Source: Catellatospora citrea
GTDB lineage: Bacteria > Actinomycetota > Actinomycetes > Mycobacteriales > Micromonosporaceae
DNA length: 64,000 nucleotides
Reading direction: 5' to 3'
Assembly: GCF_003610235.1 (NCBI RefSeq)
Contig: NZ_RAPR01000001.1
Coordinates: 620,001-684,000 of the forward strand
Part shown: piece by piece, positions 35,208-43,161 of the stretch
Layout of the letters: every line of letters begins with the position of its first letter
Numbering within the stretch: the first letter of the stretch is position 1
The notes under the pieces: generated by a model
What the model saw: only the letters and a program-made list of their open reading frames with translations
Told to the model about the DNA's origin: nothing
Database searches by the model: none
Translations under genes and position numbers: made by a program

Positions 35208-36263
35208 ATGCCTCAATCGATGCGCGCGCTCGTAGCCGGAAAGATCGGCGAGCCTTCCGACGTCCTTCGGCTGGAATCGCGACCTGTGCCCGCACCGGAA
35301 GCCCGTCAGGCGCTGGTCCGCGTGAAGGCGACTCCGATTCATGCCAGTGACTTGCATGTGCTGCGCGGCCGCTACGGCTTCACCCCACGATTTCCCGCCG
35401 TCGGCGGCAACATGGAATGCGTGGGCTGGGTCGAGGCCCTGGGCCCGGACTGCGCGGGACTGAGGATCGGCGAGCGCGTGGTGGTCGTGGCGGTCCCCGC
35501 AGTGCCCGGGCCCGAGGTCGCCGGCACCTGGCAGGAATACCTCGTCGCCGACCCCTGGCGGCTCGTGCCGATTCCCGACGGCCTGAGCGACTCCAGCGCC
35601 TGCCAACTCGCGGTCAACCCGCTGACCGCGCTGCTGCTCGTGACGCGCGAACTCGACGTGCAGCCGGGTGAATGGCTGTTGCAGACGGCCGCGGGCTCCA
35701 CCGTCGGCCGGCTGATCATTGCGCTGTCCAGGCATCTGGGTATTCGCACGATCAACGTGGTGCGGCGGCGCGACGCCGTCGACGAGATCAAGGCGCTCGG
35801 TGGTGACGAGGTCATCTGCACGCAGGACGAGGACCTCCTACAGCGCGTGGCCGAGATCGCCGGACCGGGCGGCGTGCGCAAGGCCGTCGACTGTGTCGCA
35901 GGCGTCGTGGGCGCCCAGGTATCCCAGGCGCTGGCCCCCGGCGGGGAGGTCGTGGTCTACGGCGCGCTGTCCACCCATCGACAGACCGATCCGGCGGCGC
36001 TGACGATCCCGCTGTCGGCACGGTCGCTCATCTACGAGACCAAGGCGGTCCGCGGCTTCTGGCTGAACCGATGGTTCGGCACCGCCTCACCTGAGCAGGT
36101 GCTCCGCGCGCTGTCCGAGGTCCGCGGTCTCGTCACCGACGACGTGCTGGCCATCCCCGAAGGTCAGCCGTTCCCGCTCGAACGTTTCACCGAAGCCGTC
36201 GCGCTCGCCGAGGCACCCGCACACGGCACCAAACCACTCTTCGTCTTCGAGGACGTCCGGTAG
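35208..36263 (+). CDS. zinc-less medium-chain reductase (quinone/enoyl reductase type)
   Basis: The 351-residue protein starts MPQSMRALVAGKIGEPSDVL after GAAGGGG. It has the MDR fold with no structural-zinc cysteines, ATPIHASDLHVLRGRYG near the active site and the cofactor motif QTAAGSTVGRLIIALSRHLG. The pattern is nearest to enoyl-thioester reductases (MECR) and quinone oxidoreductases using NADPH. It follows the spermidine-synthase-like gene by 13 bases. Substrate unknown. Confidence 0.9.
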   Translation: MPQSMRALVAGKIGEPSDVLRLESRPVPAPEARQALVRVKATPIHASDLHVLRGRYGFTPRFPAVGGNMECVGWVEALGPDCAGLRIGERVVVVAVPAVPGPEVAGTWQEYLVADPWRLVPIPDGLSDSSACQLAVNPLTALLLVTRELDVQPGEWLLQTAAGSTVGRLIIALSRHLGIRTINVVRRRDAVDEIKALGGDEVICTQDEDLLQRVAEIAGPGGVRKAVDCVAGVVGAQVSQALAPGGEVVVYGALSTHRQTDPAALTIPLSARSLIYETKAVRGFWLNRWFGTASPEQVLRALSEVRGLVTDDVLAIPEGQPFPLERFTEAVALAEAPAHGTKPLFVFEDVR

Positions 36264-36318
36264 GTGCGCCGGCGACCGCACCGGGACGTCCGGCCACGTT
36301 CACCCGAAACCCGCTCCT

Positions 36319-37371
36319 TCAGCCCCTGATCTTGTCCAGCTGCGCCAGCGCCTGTTGCCGCAGGACCTCCGGCAGCGGGGCGAAACTCACGTCAGCGGCG
36401 AGCGCCTGGCCGTCGTTGAGCAGATAGGTGAGGAACCGCTTGGCGAGCTCTGCCTTGGCGACATCGCCGTAGCTCGTGCGGACCAGCAGGTAGCTCAGCG
36501 CCGTGATCGGGTACGCGCCGACGCCCGGGGCGTCGAGCACGTCGTAGGTCATGTCGCCATGGACCCGGGCCGCGGCCAGTGCCGTCGTCGCGGCCTCGAT
36601 CGTCGGCTCGACGAACCGGCCGTCCCTGTTGCGCACCGCGGCCGTGGCGAGCCCCGCCTGCATGGCGTCACGCAGGTCCAGGTAGCCGATGGACCCGGCA
36701 TCGTGCTGGATCAGCCGGGCGACGCCGGTGTTGCGTTCACCCGCCTGCGTGTCGGCCGGCCAGGAGATGCTGTCGCCGCTGCCCAGCCTCCAGGACGGCG
36801 CCGCCGCGACGAGGTACCTGGTGAAGTTGTCGGTGGTGCCGGAGCCGTCGGCACGGCGCACGACCGTGATCTCCAGATCCGGTAGCGGCACCCCCGGATT
36901 GTCGGCCACGATCCTCGGATCGCGCCAATGTCTGATGTCGCGCTGAAAGATCCTGGCGATGGTGTCCGGCCTCAGCCGTAGTCCGTCCACACCGGCAAGC
37001 GTGTAGGCGATCGTGACCGGCGCCGCGACCGTCGGCAGTCGCACGAACGTGCCCGGCGTGATCGCGTCGGCGTCGGTCACGGCGCTGTCCGTGCCGGCGA
37101 AGTCCGTCAGGCGCTGCGCGAACTCCCGCTTGCCGGCAGCCGAGCCGATGGCGTCGTAGCTGACGGTGACCTCGGGTGCGACCTCCTTGAAAGCTGCGAT
37201 CACCGCCTGGTAGTAGGCGTCGGGCAGGCTGGCGCCCGAGCCCTCGAACGGGCTGGACAGCGTGTACGCATCGGCGACGGTGGGGCTGCCGCCCGCGCGA
37301 CCGCAGCCGGACAGCACGGCCTGCGTCAGCAGGATCGCGGGCACCAGCAGCCATACCACCAGACGCGACAT
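36319..37371 (-). CDS. solitary phosphate-binding PstS-like lipoprotein
   Basis: The 350-residue protein has the signal MSRLVVWLLVPAILLTQAVL with Cys23 in SGCG. The mature part has SSPFEGSGASLPDAYYQAVI, then YDAIGSAAGKREFAQ and VRRADGSGTTDNFTRYL, the phosphate-binding loops of PstS. No pstC, pstA or pstB gene lies nearby. It may scavenge phosphate for a distant transporter or act as a sensor. The 43-codon frame just upstream may be in the same transcript. Confidence 0.9.
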   Translation of the reverse strand: MSRLVVWLLVPAILLTQAVLSGCGRAGGSPTVADAYTLSSPFEGSGASLPDAYYQAVIAAFKEVAPEVTVSYDAIGSAAGKREFAQRLTDFAGTDSAVTDADAITPGTFVRLPTVAAPVTIAYTLAGVDGLRLRPDTIARIFQRDIRHWRDPRIVADNPGVPLPDLEITVVRRADGSGTTDNFTRYLVAAAPSWRLGSGDSISWPADTQAGERNTGVARLIQHDAGSIGYLDLRDAMQAGLATAAVRNRDGRFVEPTIEAATTALAAARVHGDMTYDVLDAPGVGAYPITALSYLLVRTSYGDVAKAELAKRFLTYLLNDGQALAADVSFAPLPEVLRQQALAQLDKIRG

Positions 37372-37391
37372 CCGACCCCCTCACCGCGGCG

Positions 37392-37523
37392 TCAGGACGG
37401 GCGCTCGTCGGGGCCGTCGGACAGCGCGTCCAGCAGGCGGGGAAGATCCATCTCGCCGTCGACGCGGACATCGAGCGTCCGAGTGGCGGTCCGGCCTGAT
37501 TCACCTGCTGCTGCAGTCATCAT
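37392..37523 (-). CDS. possible small protein upstream of pstS-like gene, 43 residues
   Basis: The frame starts MMTAAAGESGRTATRTLDVR and continues VDGEMDLPRLLDALSDGPDE, ending 20 bases before the PstS-like start. The ribosome site is weak. Acidic/hydrophobic alternation suggests a folded fragment (beta strand then helix). It could be a real small protein or the remnant of a longer one; no family recognised. Confidence 0.35.
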   Translation of the reverse strand: MMTAAAGESGRTATRTLDVRVDGEMDLPRLLDALSDGPDERPS

Positions 37524-37639
37524 GTGTCACGTCCGTCTCAGCAGACGCACCGGCCGCAGACGAACATCCTGCTCGCACCCTCAAACTACCGCAGCGGTGA
37601 CGGCGATGACGGGCTCCCGGGACTATGGCCGGCCGGCGC

Positions 37640-38749
37640 TCACCCGCCTGTGCCGGACGGCTCGCGTCGCCCGCGGAAGCCGCGCACGACGGCGACGAGC
37701 GCCACCACGGCGAGCACCCCCATCACCGTGCCGCCGAACAGCTGAGTCGTCCAGGTGTCGTAGCCGTCGGCGACCGCCTGGTCGGCCGAACCGCCCGGCA
37801 CCCGCGCGGGCACCGGACCCGTCGGCCGCGAATCGAGGTCCGGTATCAGCGTGACCCGGTCCAGCCGGATGCTGCCGTCGTCGGCCGTGAACGGCCCGTG
37901 GCAGGTGAATCCCTTGGTGTCCGCACCGAAGTGCTCGTCACAGGACGCGACAGCGACCGTGCCGGGCACTCCTCGATATGTCGTGTACAGCTCGCGTACG
38001 CCCGGGATCAGCAGGAACAACGCTCCCCCGGCCAGCACCAGTCCGACCACGACCTGCCCGGCGGGCAGCGCCAGGAACCCCAGCCGCCCCGGTGCGGCGG
38101 TCGCCGGGACCTCGGGCACCCGTGTCCCATCGGACGGCGCCACGGCCGGCGCCCGGAGCCGGTGCTGATCGCGGACCACGAACCAGGTCACCGCGAGCAG
38201 CACCGCGTAGAACAACAGCACCGAGCAGATCACGCCCGCCAGGGAGCCCTCGCCCACCTCCCCGGCCAGGCCCGGACGGACCAGGCCCCGCGGGTCGACC
38301 ACGACGTCGACCACCGAGCCGACCGTGAACCCGTCGTGCGCCTCCAACTGCCCGGGCACCCGCTCGCCGTCCGGCCGGGCCAGCGTGTACAGCAGGTTGT
38401 CGTTGTCGCCGCCGGTCTCGGCGACCGCGACGACCGTGGCGGACACGTGCTCGCCGCGCGCCCCCAGGACCGCGTCCTGCACCGCGAACGCGGGGGTCAG
38501 CATGATGAAGAACGAGACCAGCGCGAAGACGATCACCCAGCCCGTGACTTCCTGGTAGCCCAGTCCCAGGAAGAACACGCCGACGGCCACCGCCCACACG
38601 CCGACGAACACCAACACGGCGGCGTCCGGCGGTACGACGGTCAGCGCCCCCGCGACCTCGAGCGTCATCGCGAGGGCGAACACGACCGCGGCGAAACCGA
38701 GGTCACGCAGCCGGCTGGGTCCCGGTCTCGACGTTCTGTCCGGCCTCAT
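37640..38749 (-). CDS. membrane protein of the ABC exporter operon
   Basis: The 369-residue protein starts MRPDRTSRPGPSRLRDLGFA and has about six membrane segments: two pairs near the N-terminus, one in the middle (AGVICSVLLFYAVLLAVTWF) and others near 235-255 and the C-terminus. Extracytoplasmic beta-rich loops contain SATVVAVAETGGDNDNLLYT and two cysteines (VASCDEHF, FTCHGP). Its ATG overlaps the permease stop (ATGA), so it belongs to the ABC unit. No known family. Confidence 0.75.
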   Translation of the reverse strand: MRPDRTSRPGPSRLRDLGFAAVVFALAMTLEVAGALTVVPPDAAVLVFVGVWAVAVGVFFLGLGYQEVTGWVIVFALVSFFIMLTPAFAVQDAVLGARGEHVSATVVAVAETGGDNDNLLYTLARPDGERVPGQLEAHDGFTVGSVVDVVVDPRGLVRPGLAGEVGEGSLAGVICSVLLFYAVLLAVTWFVVRDQHRLRAPAVAPSDGTRVPEVPATAAPGRLGFLALPAGQVVVGLVLAGGALFLLIPGVRELYTTYRGVPGTVAVASCDEHFGADTKGFTCHGPFTADDGSIRLDRVTLIPDLDSRPTGPVPARVPGGSADQAVADGYDTWTTQLFGGTVMGVLAVVALVAVVRGFRGRREPSGTGG

Positions 38750-40599
38750 GCGGCTGCCCCTTGCCACTTTCGGGAAAGGACCGTCCCCAGCCACAGCATG
38801 CCGACGCCGAGCAGCGCCATCGCCAGCGCGACGGGCACCCGGAACGGGTCTGCCAGGTGCAGCGCGAGGAACCACAGCCTGGTGTCGCTGCCGCGCCAGA
38901 TCAGATACAACGGCACCAGCCCTTGTGGGAACAGCGGAATCCAGCACATGACCACCAGGAACGTGACGACCGCCGCGCGGCGGGGCGGCAGCTTGACCCG
39001 CGCCGCCGTGGCGCGGCCCGCGCCGGGGGCGACGGCGCCGCCACCGGACATGCGGGCGAGCAGCTCCGGACCGCGCTCCCCCAGCCGCCGGTACGCCGCC
39101 CGGCCCAGCCACCACGTGCACGCCGCGCCGGTGGCCAGCCCCACGGCCACCGCCGCCCAGCTCAGCAGCGGGCTGCCGACGCGGTCGCCGAGCAGTGCGA
39201 CAGCTGCCGCGGGCAGCGCGGTCGCGGGCACGACCACCAGCATCGCCAGCACCTGGCCGAAGATGTTGCCCGCGTCCAGCGGGTTGCCGCCGCGGCGGGC
39301 CGGCTCCGGGCCGGGCACGAGGAAGACCACCGAGGCGTACGCGATCAGCCCCGCGCCACCGCCAAGCAGCCCCGCCAGCAGCGCCAGCGCCCACGGCCAC
39401 GTCCACGCGCCGCCGCCGAGCGCGGTCCCCGCCACGGTCAGCGCGAGCGCGACCGGGGCGACCTGGATCAGCCACGCCACCTGCCGCCCGCGCACGTCGG
39501 CGCGGATCCGGCCCGGGTCGACCAGGGTCAGCCACAGTGCCGTGCCGTCGAGCCCGTACAGGTTCGCCGACGTCGCCGCGGCCATCACCACGACGATGAC
39601 CCCGGCCCACGGCAGCAGCCCGGCCCAGCCGATGGCCAGCGGCCACAGGGTGTAGACGAGCCCGAACCAGATCGCGAACCACCGCAGGTGCAGCCGCATC
39701 AGGTCACGCGACCAGGTGCGCAGCTCCTTGGCGGCGACGACGCCGACCGGCCCGGCCCGGTCCAGCCGGTCCAGCAGCGGCGTACGGCCGCGACCCGGGC
39801 CGCGGTGCGTAGGCCGGGTCGTGGTGCGCCGCACCAGCAGCCGTGACCAGATCAGCGTCGCGGCGACCGGCAGCGCGACCAGCCCGGCCCCGGCGGCGGC
39901 CGCCAGCGGCCAGTCTCCGCGCGCCAGCGCGTCGAGGCACACGACCGCCCAGCCCGACGGCAGCACCCGCAGCAGGGTCGCGAATCCGGCCGGCAGTCCC
40001 CGGTCGACGAGCCCGAACTGCACCGCGGCCCAGATCAGCACCCACGACTGGTTCAGCGTCGCGTTGACCCCGGCGTTGATCAGCGCGGACAGCACCGCGC
40101 TGGGGCGCGAGCGCACCGCCAGGCCCATGACCGCCAGCATCAGCCGCGACAGCGCCACGACCAGGACGAGCTGCAGCGGCACGAGCACCAGGGCGACGGT
40201 GAACGCGGCCAGGCCGAGACCGGCCGCGTACACGACCAGGGCGCTGAAGGCGACCAGGCTGATCAGCGGGCCGACGCCGAGGAACGACACCGCCAGGAAG
40301 CCGAACGCGACCCGCCGCGGCGGCAGCGGGATCAGCGCGAGCTGCTCGGGCCGGATCGACTCGTCGCCGCCGCCGGTGTAGACCGGGCCGAGCAGCCAGC
40401 CGAACATCCACACCGCGAGCGCCGCCGCGAACAGGTCGCCGCGCAGCGCCGGGCCCGGCAGGTCCGCGCCGGCGAGCATGACGGTGCCGGCGGCGAGCGC
40501 GAGGCCCGCTGCCGCGCCGAGGAACAGGCCGCGGGCGCGGGCGCCGCTGGTCGAGTGCGCCAGCACCCGCAGCTTCATCAGGGTCAGGACGCCAACCAC
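38746..40599 (-). CDS. ABC exporter permease subunit
   Basis: From GTG 40599 (CGGAG upstream) the protein is 617 residues with about twelve to fourteen hydrophobic segments (LRVLAHSTSGARARGLFLGA at the start). It overlaps the ATP-binding gene by 16 bases; an ATG at 40578 is an alternative start. The layout, one ATPase followed by one long polytopic subunit, matches ABC-2-type or bacteriocin/lantibiotic-like exporters with fused permease halves. Substrate unknown. Confidence 0.85.
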   Translation of the reverse strand: MVGVLTLMKLRVLAHSTSGARARGLFLGAAAGLALAAGTVMLAGADLPGPALRGDLFAAALAVWMFGWLLGPVYTGGGDESIRPEQLALIPLPPRRVAFGFLAVSFLGVGPLISLVAFSALVVYAAGLGLAAFTVALVLVPLQLVLVVALSRLMLAVMGLAVRSRPSAVLSALINAGVNATLNQSWVLIWAAVQFGLVDRGLPAGFATLLRVLPSGWAVVCLDALARGDWPLAAAAGAGLVALPVAATLIWSRLLVRRTTTRPTHRGPGRGRTPLLDRLDRAGPVGVVAAKELRTWSRDLMRLHLRWFAIWFGLVYTLWPLAIGWAGLLPWAGVIVVVMAAATSANLYGLDGTALWLTLVDPGRIRADVRGRQVAWLIQVAPVALALTVAGTALGGGAWTWPWALALLAGLLGGGAGLIAYASVVFLVPGPEPARRGGNPLDAGNIFGQVLAMLVVVPATALPAAAVALLGDRVGSPLLSWAAVAVGLATGAACTWWLGRAAYRRLGERGPELLARMSGGGAVAPGAGRATAARVKLPPRRAAVVTFLVVMCWIPLFPQGLVPLYLIWRGSDTRLWFLALHLADPFRVPVALAMALLGVGMLWLGTVLSRKWQGAAA

Positions 40600-41342
40600 G
40601 ACGGGCTCCGGGTGAGGTCGAGACCGGCGCCGACCAGGTCGACGAACCGCTGCTCCAGCGTCGATCCGGCACGGACCTGGTCGAGCGGGCCGACGGCGGC
40701 GATCCGGCCGCGGTGCACGACGGCGACGTGGTCGCACAGCTGCTCGACGGTGGCCATGACGTGGCTGGACAGCACGACGGTGCCACCGGCGGCGGTGAAG
40801 CGGCGCAGCATCGCCTGGATGGTCAGCGCCGATACGGGGTCGACGGCTTCGAACGGCTCGTCGAGCACCAGTAGCGACGGCCCGTGCAGCAGCGCCGCGG
40901 CCAGGCCGACCTTCTTGCGCATACCGGTCGAGTAGTCGATGACCAGGGTGCGTTCGGCGGCGGCCAGGTCGAGGATGTCGAGCAGTTCGTCGGCGCGGGC
41001 GGCGGCGACCGGCGGGGCGAGTCCGCGCAGCCGGCCGAGGAACACCAGCAGCTCACGGCCGGTGAGTCGTTCGGGCAGGGCCAGGCCGTCGGGTAGGACA
41101 CCGAGGCGGGTCCGGGCCGGGATCGGGTCGGCCCACACGTCGAGGCCTTCGACGCGGACCGTGCCGCTGTCCGGGCGCAGCAGGCCGACGGCCATGGACA
41201 GGGTGGTGGTCTTGCCCGCTCCGTTGGGCCCGACGAGGCCGAAGAACGCACCTGCGGGTACGCGCAGGCTGAGGTCGTCGACCGCCACCTTGTCGCCGAA
41301 CCGCTTGCCCAAATTCGTGATCTCCAAAGCGGGTGTCCGCAC
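40584..41342 (-). CDS. ABC transporter ATP-binding protein
   Basis: The 252-residue ATPase starts at GTG 41342, preceded by GGAAGG. It has Walker A GPNGAGKTT, the variant signature YSTGMRKKVGLAAAL, Walker B LLVLDEPFEAVD and the switch His in SSHVMATVE. A longer frame to 41396 adds 18 residues without a ribosome site. It powers the permease encoded immediately downstream. Confidence 0.93.
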   Translation of the reverse strand: MRTPALEITNLGKRFGDKVAVDDLSLRVPAGAFFGLVGPNGAGKTTTLSMAVGLLRPDSGTVRVEGLDVWADPIPARTRLGVLPDGLALPERLTGRELLVFLGRLRGLAPPVAAARADELLDILDLAAAERTLVIDYSTGMRKKVGLAAALLHGPSLLVLDEPFEAVDPVSALTIQAMLRRFTAAGGTVVLSSHVMATVEQLCDHVAVVHRGRIAAVGPLDQVRAGSTLEQRFVDLVGAGLDLTRSPSWLAS

Positions 41343-41612
41343 AGGTTCCCTTCCGCCACCGGTCCACGCGGACGGTATGGCCGGTGCTGCCGCCATACCG
41401 TCTCGGTCATCTGGACCTACGCTCTGTCCGGCGTGGATGGTTGGGCCCCGGCGGACGGTTCATCATCCCTTCAGGCGGGGGAGGCACCGGTGGGCGGCGA
41501 CGTGCTGCTGTTCGGCCAACAGCCCACGGTGCCCGCCGTCAGCGTGGTAAGCCGAATCGGGACGACGTGACCGGCCGGTCGTCCGGGCGAAGGCATCCAC
41601 CGAAGGGCTCAG

Positions 41613-42476
41613 ATGACATCGGTCTGCACCTACGACTGGAATCCGCTGACGACGGCACCGCTGAACTCGCAGCTGGCCGGCGTGCTCGCGGGTCTGGTGT
41701 TCGCCGGGATGATCGTCCTGATCAGCGTGCAACCCGAGCCGTCGCACCTGCCGAGCGGCGTCGAGCCCGGCCGGCGCACCGAGGCGCTGGTCCTGCTGGT
41801 CGGGTCGTTCCTGGCACTCCTGATGGCCAGCTTCCTGTTCGGTGTCGCTGCCGGCGACACCGTCTGCGTCCGCGGCCGGACCATGCTGCTGTCCGCCGGC
41901 GGCCTGCTGGCACTCGGCGTGCTGAGCATGTTCGGCGGCTTGTGCTGGCTCATCGACCAGTACGATCACGAATCGCGGCGCGCCACCCGGGTGACCTTGT
42001 TCGCGACGTACTTCGTCGGGTTCATCGTGATCTTCTACCTGTCGACCACGGTCGGCGATTACGTCGACGACGTAGGCCGTGAACTCTCCGGGCAGCTGCC
42101 GGCGTGGCTCCCGACGATCATCAACTATTACTACCTGCCGATCCTGGAAGGCATCACGGCCCTGCTGCTCCTGCGGTCGCTGATACACCAGTACGTCAAG
42201 CGCCCGCGCACGGAGACGTCGGAGATCACGGTTCTGGCGACCGCCTACATCTACGTTCTCGGCGTGATGGTCGCCGGCCTGATAGCCGTCCAGACGACGA
42301 AGTTCGACGCCGACAAGCCGATCACCCTCGGCTACTTCACGTTCGCGACGCTCACCTCGATCGGCGCTCCGGCTGTCGCCCTCATGATGCAGCTGTTCGC
42401 CCTGCCGACGGGTCGCTCCGCGTCGACCGCACGGCACCGGCCGGACGACGCCGCCGCCCACCCCCGCGAGCAGTGA
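41613..42476 (+). CDS. polytopic membrane protein of unknown function
   Basis: The 287-residue protein has about six transmembrane helices: near 22-41, 58-78, 87-107, 118-140, 160-185 and 205-222, with a further hydrophobic run before the polar tail. Cytoplasmic loops contain EPSHLPSGVEPGRRTEALV and HQYVKRPRTETSEI. No transporter motif recognised. It is divergent from the ABC exporter and convergent with the decayed DUF429 gene, their stops 17 bases apart. Confidence 0.65.
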   Translation: MTSVCTYDWNPLTTAPLNSQLAGVLAGLVFAGMIVLISVQPEPSHLPSGVEPGRRTEALVLLVGSFLALLMASFLFGVAAGDTVCVRGRTMLLSAGGLLALGVLSMFGGLCWLIDQYDHESRRATRVTLFATYFVGFIVIFYLSTTVGDYVDDVGRELSGQLPAWLPTIINYYYLPILEGITALLLLRSLIHQYVKRPRTETSEITVLATAYIYVLGVMVAGLIAVQTTKFDADKPITLGYFTFATLTSIGAPAVALMMQLFALPTGRSASTARHRPDDAAAHPREQ

Positions 42477-42492
42477 CCCAGGAATCGCCCGC

Positions 42493-42901
42493 TCACACCC
42501 AGATGGCCGCCTCGACACCATCGGCGAGCTGCTCAGGCACGGCCGGAACCGAGAACGCCACACCGGCGAGGACCCGGCGCGGCGCCGCTGTCGCGGAGCC
42601 ACGCGTCGACGTCCAGGATCTTGTGACGCAGCCCGTACGCCTGCTGCGAGACGCCTTCGCCCGTACGCTCCCGGTTCAGCCGCACCGCCTCGGCGTGGTC
42701 GCGTGCGGTCAGCGCCGCACGCACCGGCGTCATGAACACCGACGCCCAGCGCGGCCCGGCCATCTCGCGCGCCTTCACGTCGGCGGCACTGACCAGCTCG
42801 GCGATCGTCGCGCCGAAGTACGCCTCCACGGCTGCGCCGTCCAGGACCACGCCGACCCAGCCGGCCTTGCACGCGTCCGCACCGAGCACCCGCCCTGTCA
42901 C
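42493..42901 (-). pseudogene. decayed DUF429-family gene
   Basis: From GTG 42901 the frame reads MTGRVLGADACKAGWVGVVL, the start of DUF429 proteins, then jumps from AELVSA straight to ADVKAREMAGPRWASVFMTP. About 25 residues, including the conserved Asp-x-Pro-x-Gly-Leu segment, are missing. After VDAWLRDS the frame leaves the family pattern and stops at 42533. In another frame, APRRVLAGVAFSVP... to EAAIWV-stop (42493) matches a DUF429 C-terminus. So there is one internal deletion and a second deletion/frameshift. Full-length members are about 230 residues. Confidence 0.75.
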
Positions 42902-42983
42902 CGGCTCAGCGTCTCACGCCCGTGGCCGCATACACCGAAACTCGATGGCCGGGTCGACTCGGCCGATGCGATGATCTCCGCCT

Positions 42984-43111
42984 GGGTCGCTAGCTCAACT
43001 GGTAGAGCATTCGAATGAGTAGCGCGTCCGTTATCCGCCTGTGCGGCCATGGAGGCGCTTCCTTCTCCTTGTTGGATCGAAGGGTTCGGGGTTCGAGTCC
43101 CCGGCGACCCA
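42984..43111 (+). tRNA. tRNA-Lys-like gene with a 55-base insertion in the anticodon loop
   Basis: All four tRNA arms are perfect: acceptor GGGTCGC/GCGACCC (42984-42990, 43104-43110), D stem GCTC/GAGC, anticodon stem TTCGA/TCGAA (43010-43014, 43077-43081), and T arm CGGGG-TTCGAGT-CCCCG. The discriminator base is A and no CCA is encoded. The 5' and 3' parts resemble tRNA-Lys. The anticodon loop, however, is 62 bases (43015-43076) instead of 7. The extra part folds: AGCGC-TCC with GGA-GCGCT around an inner CCGC-CTGT-GCGG hairpin. No group I intron core is possible at this size. The anticodon cannot be assigned, so this may be a pseudo-tRNA or an unusual interrupted tRNA. Confidence 0.7.
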
Positions 43112-43161
43112 CTTGTGCCTGCGGGCCGCGAATGCCGTGGTCGACTGGAACGGAGGACCAC

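Noticed and set aside
43015..43076. Group I or archaeal-type intron in the tRNA-like gene
   Set aside because: 62 bases is too short for a group I core, and bulge-helix-bulge splicing is not known in bacteria; left as an unexplained insert.
43015..43161. N-terminal extension of the TerD-like protein from the ATG at 43015
   Set aside because: It would translate the tRNA-like sequence; a GTG with GGAGG five bases upstream lies at 43162.
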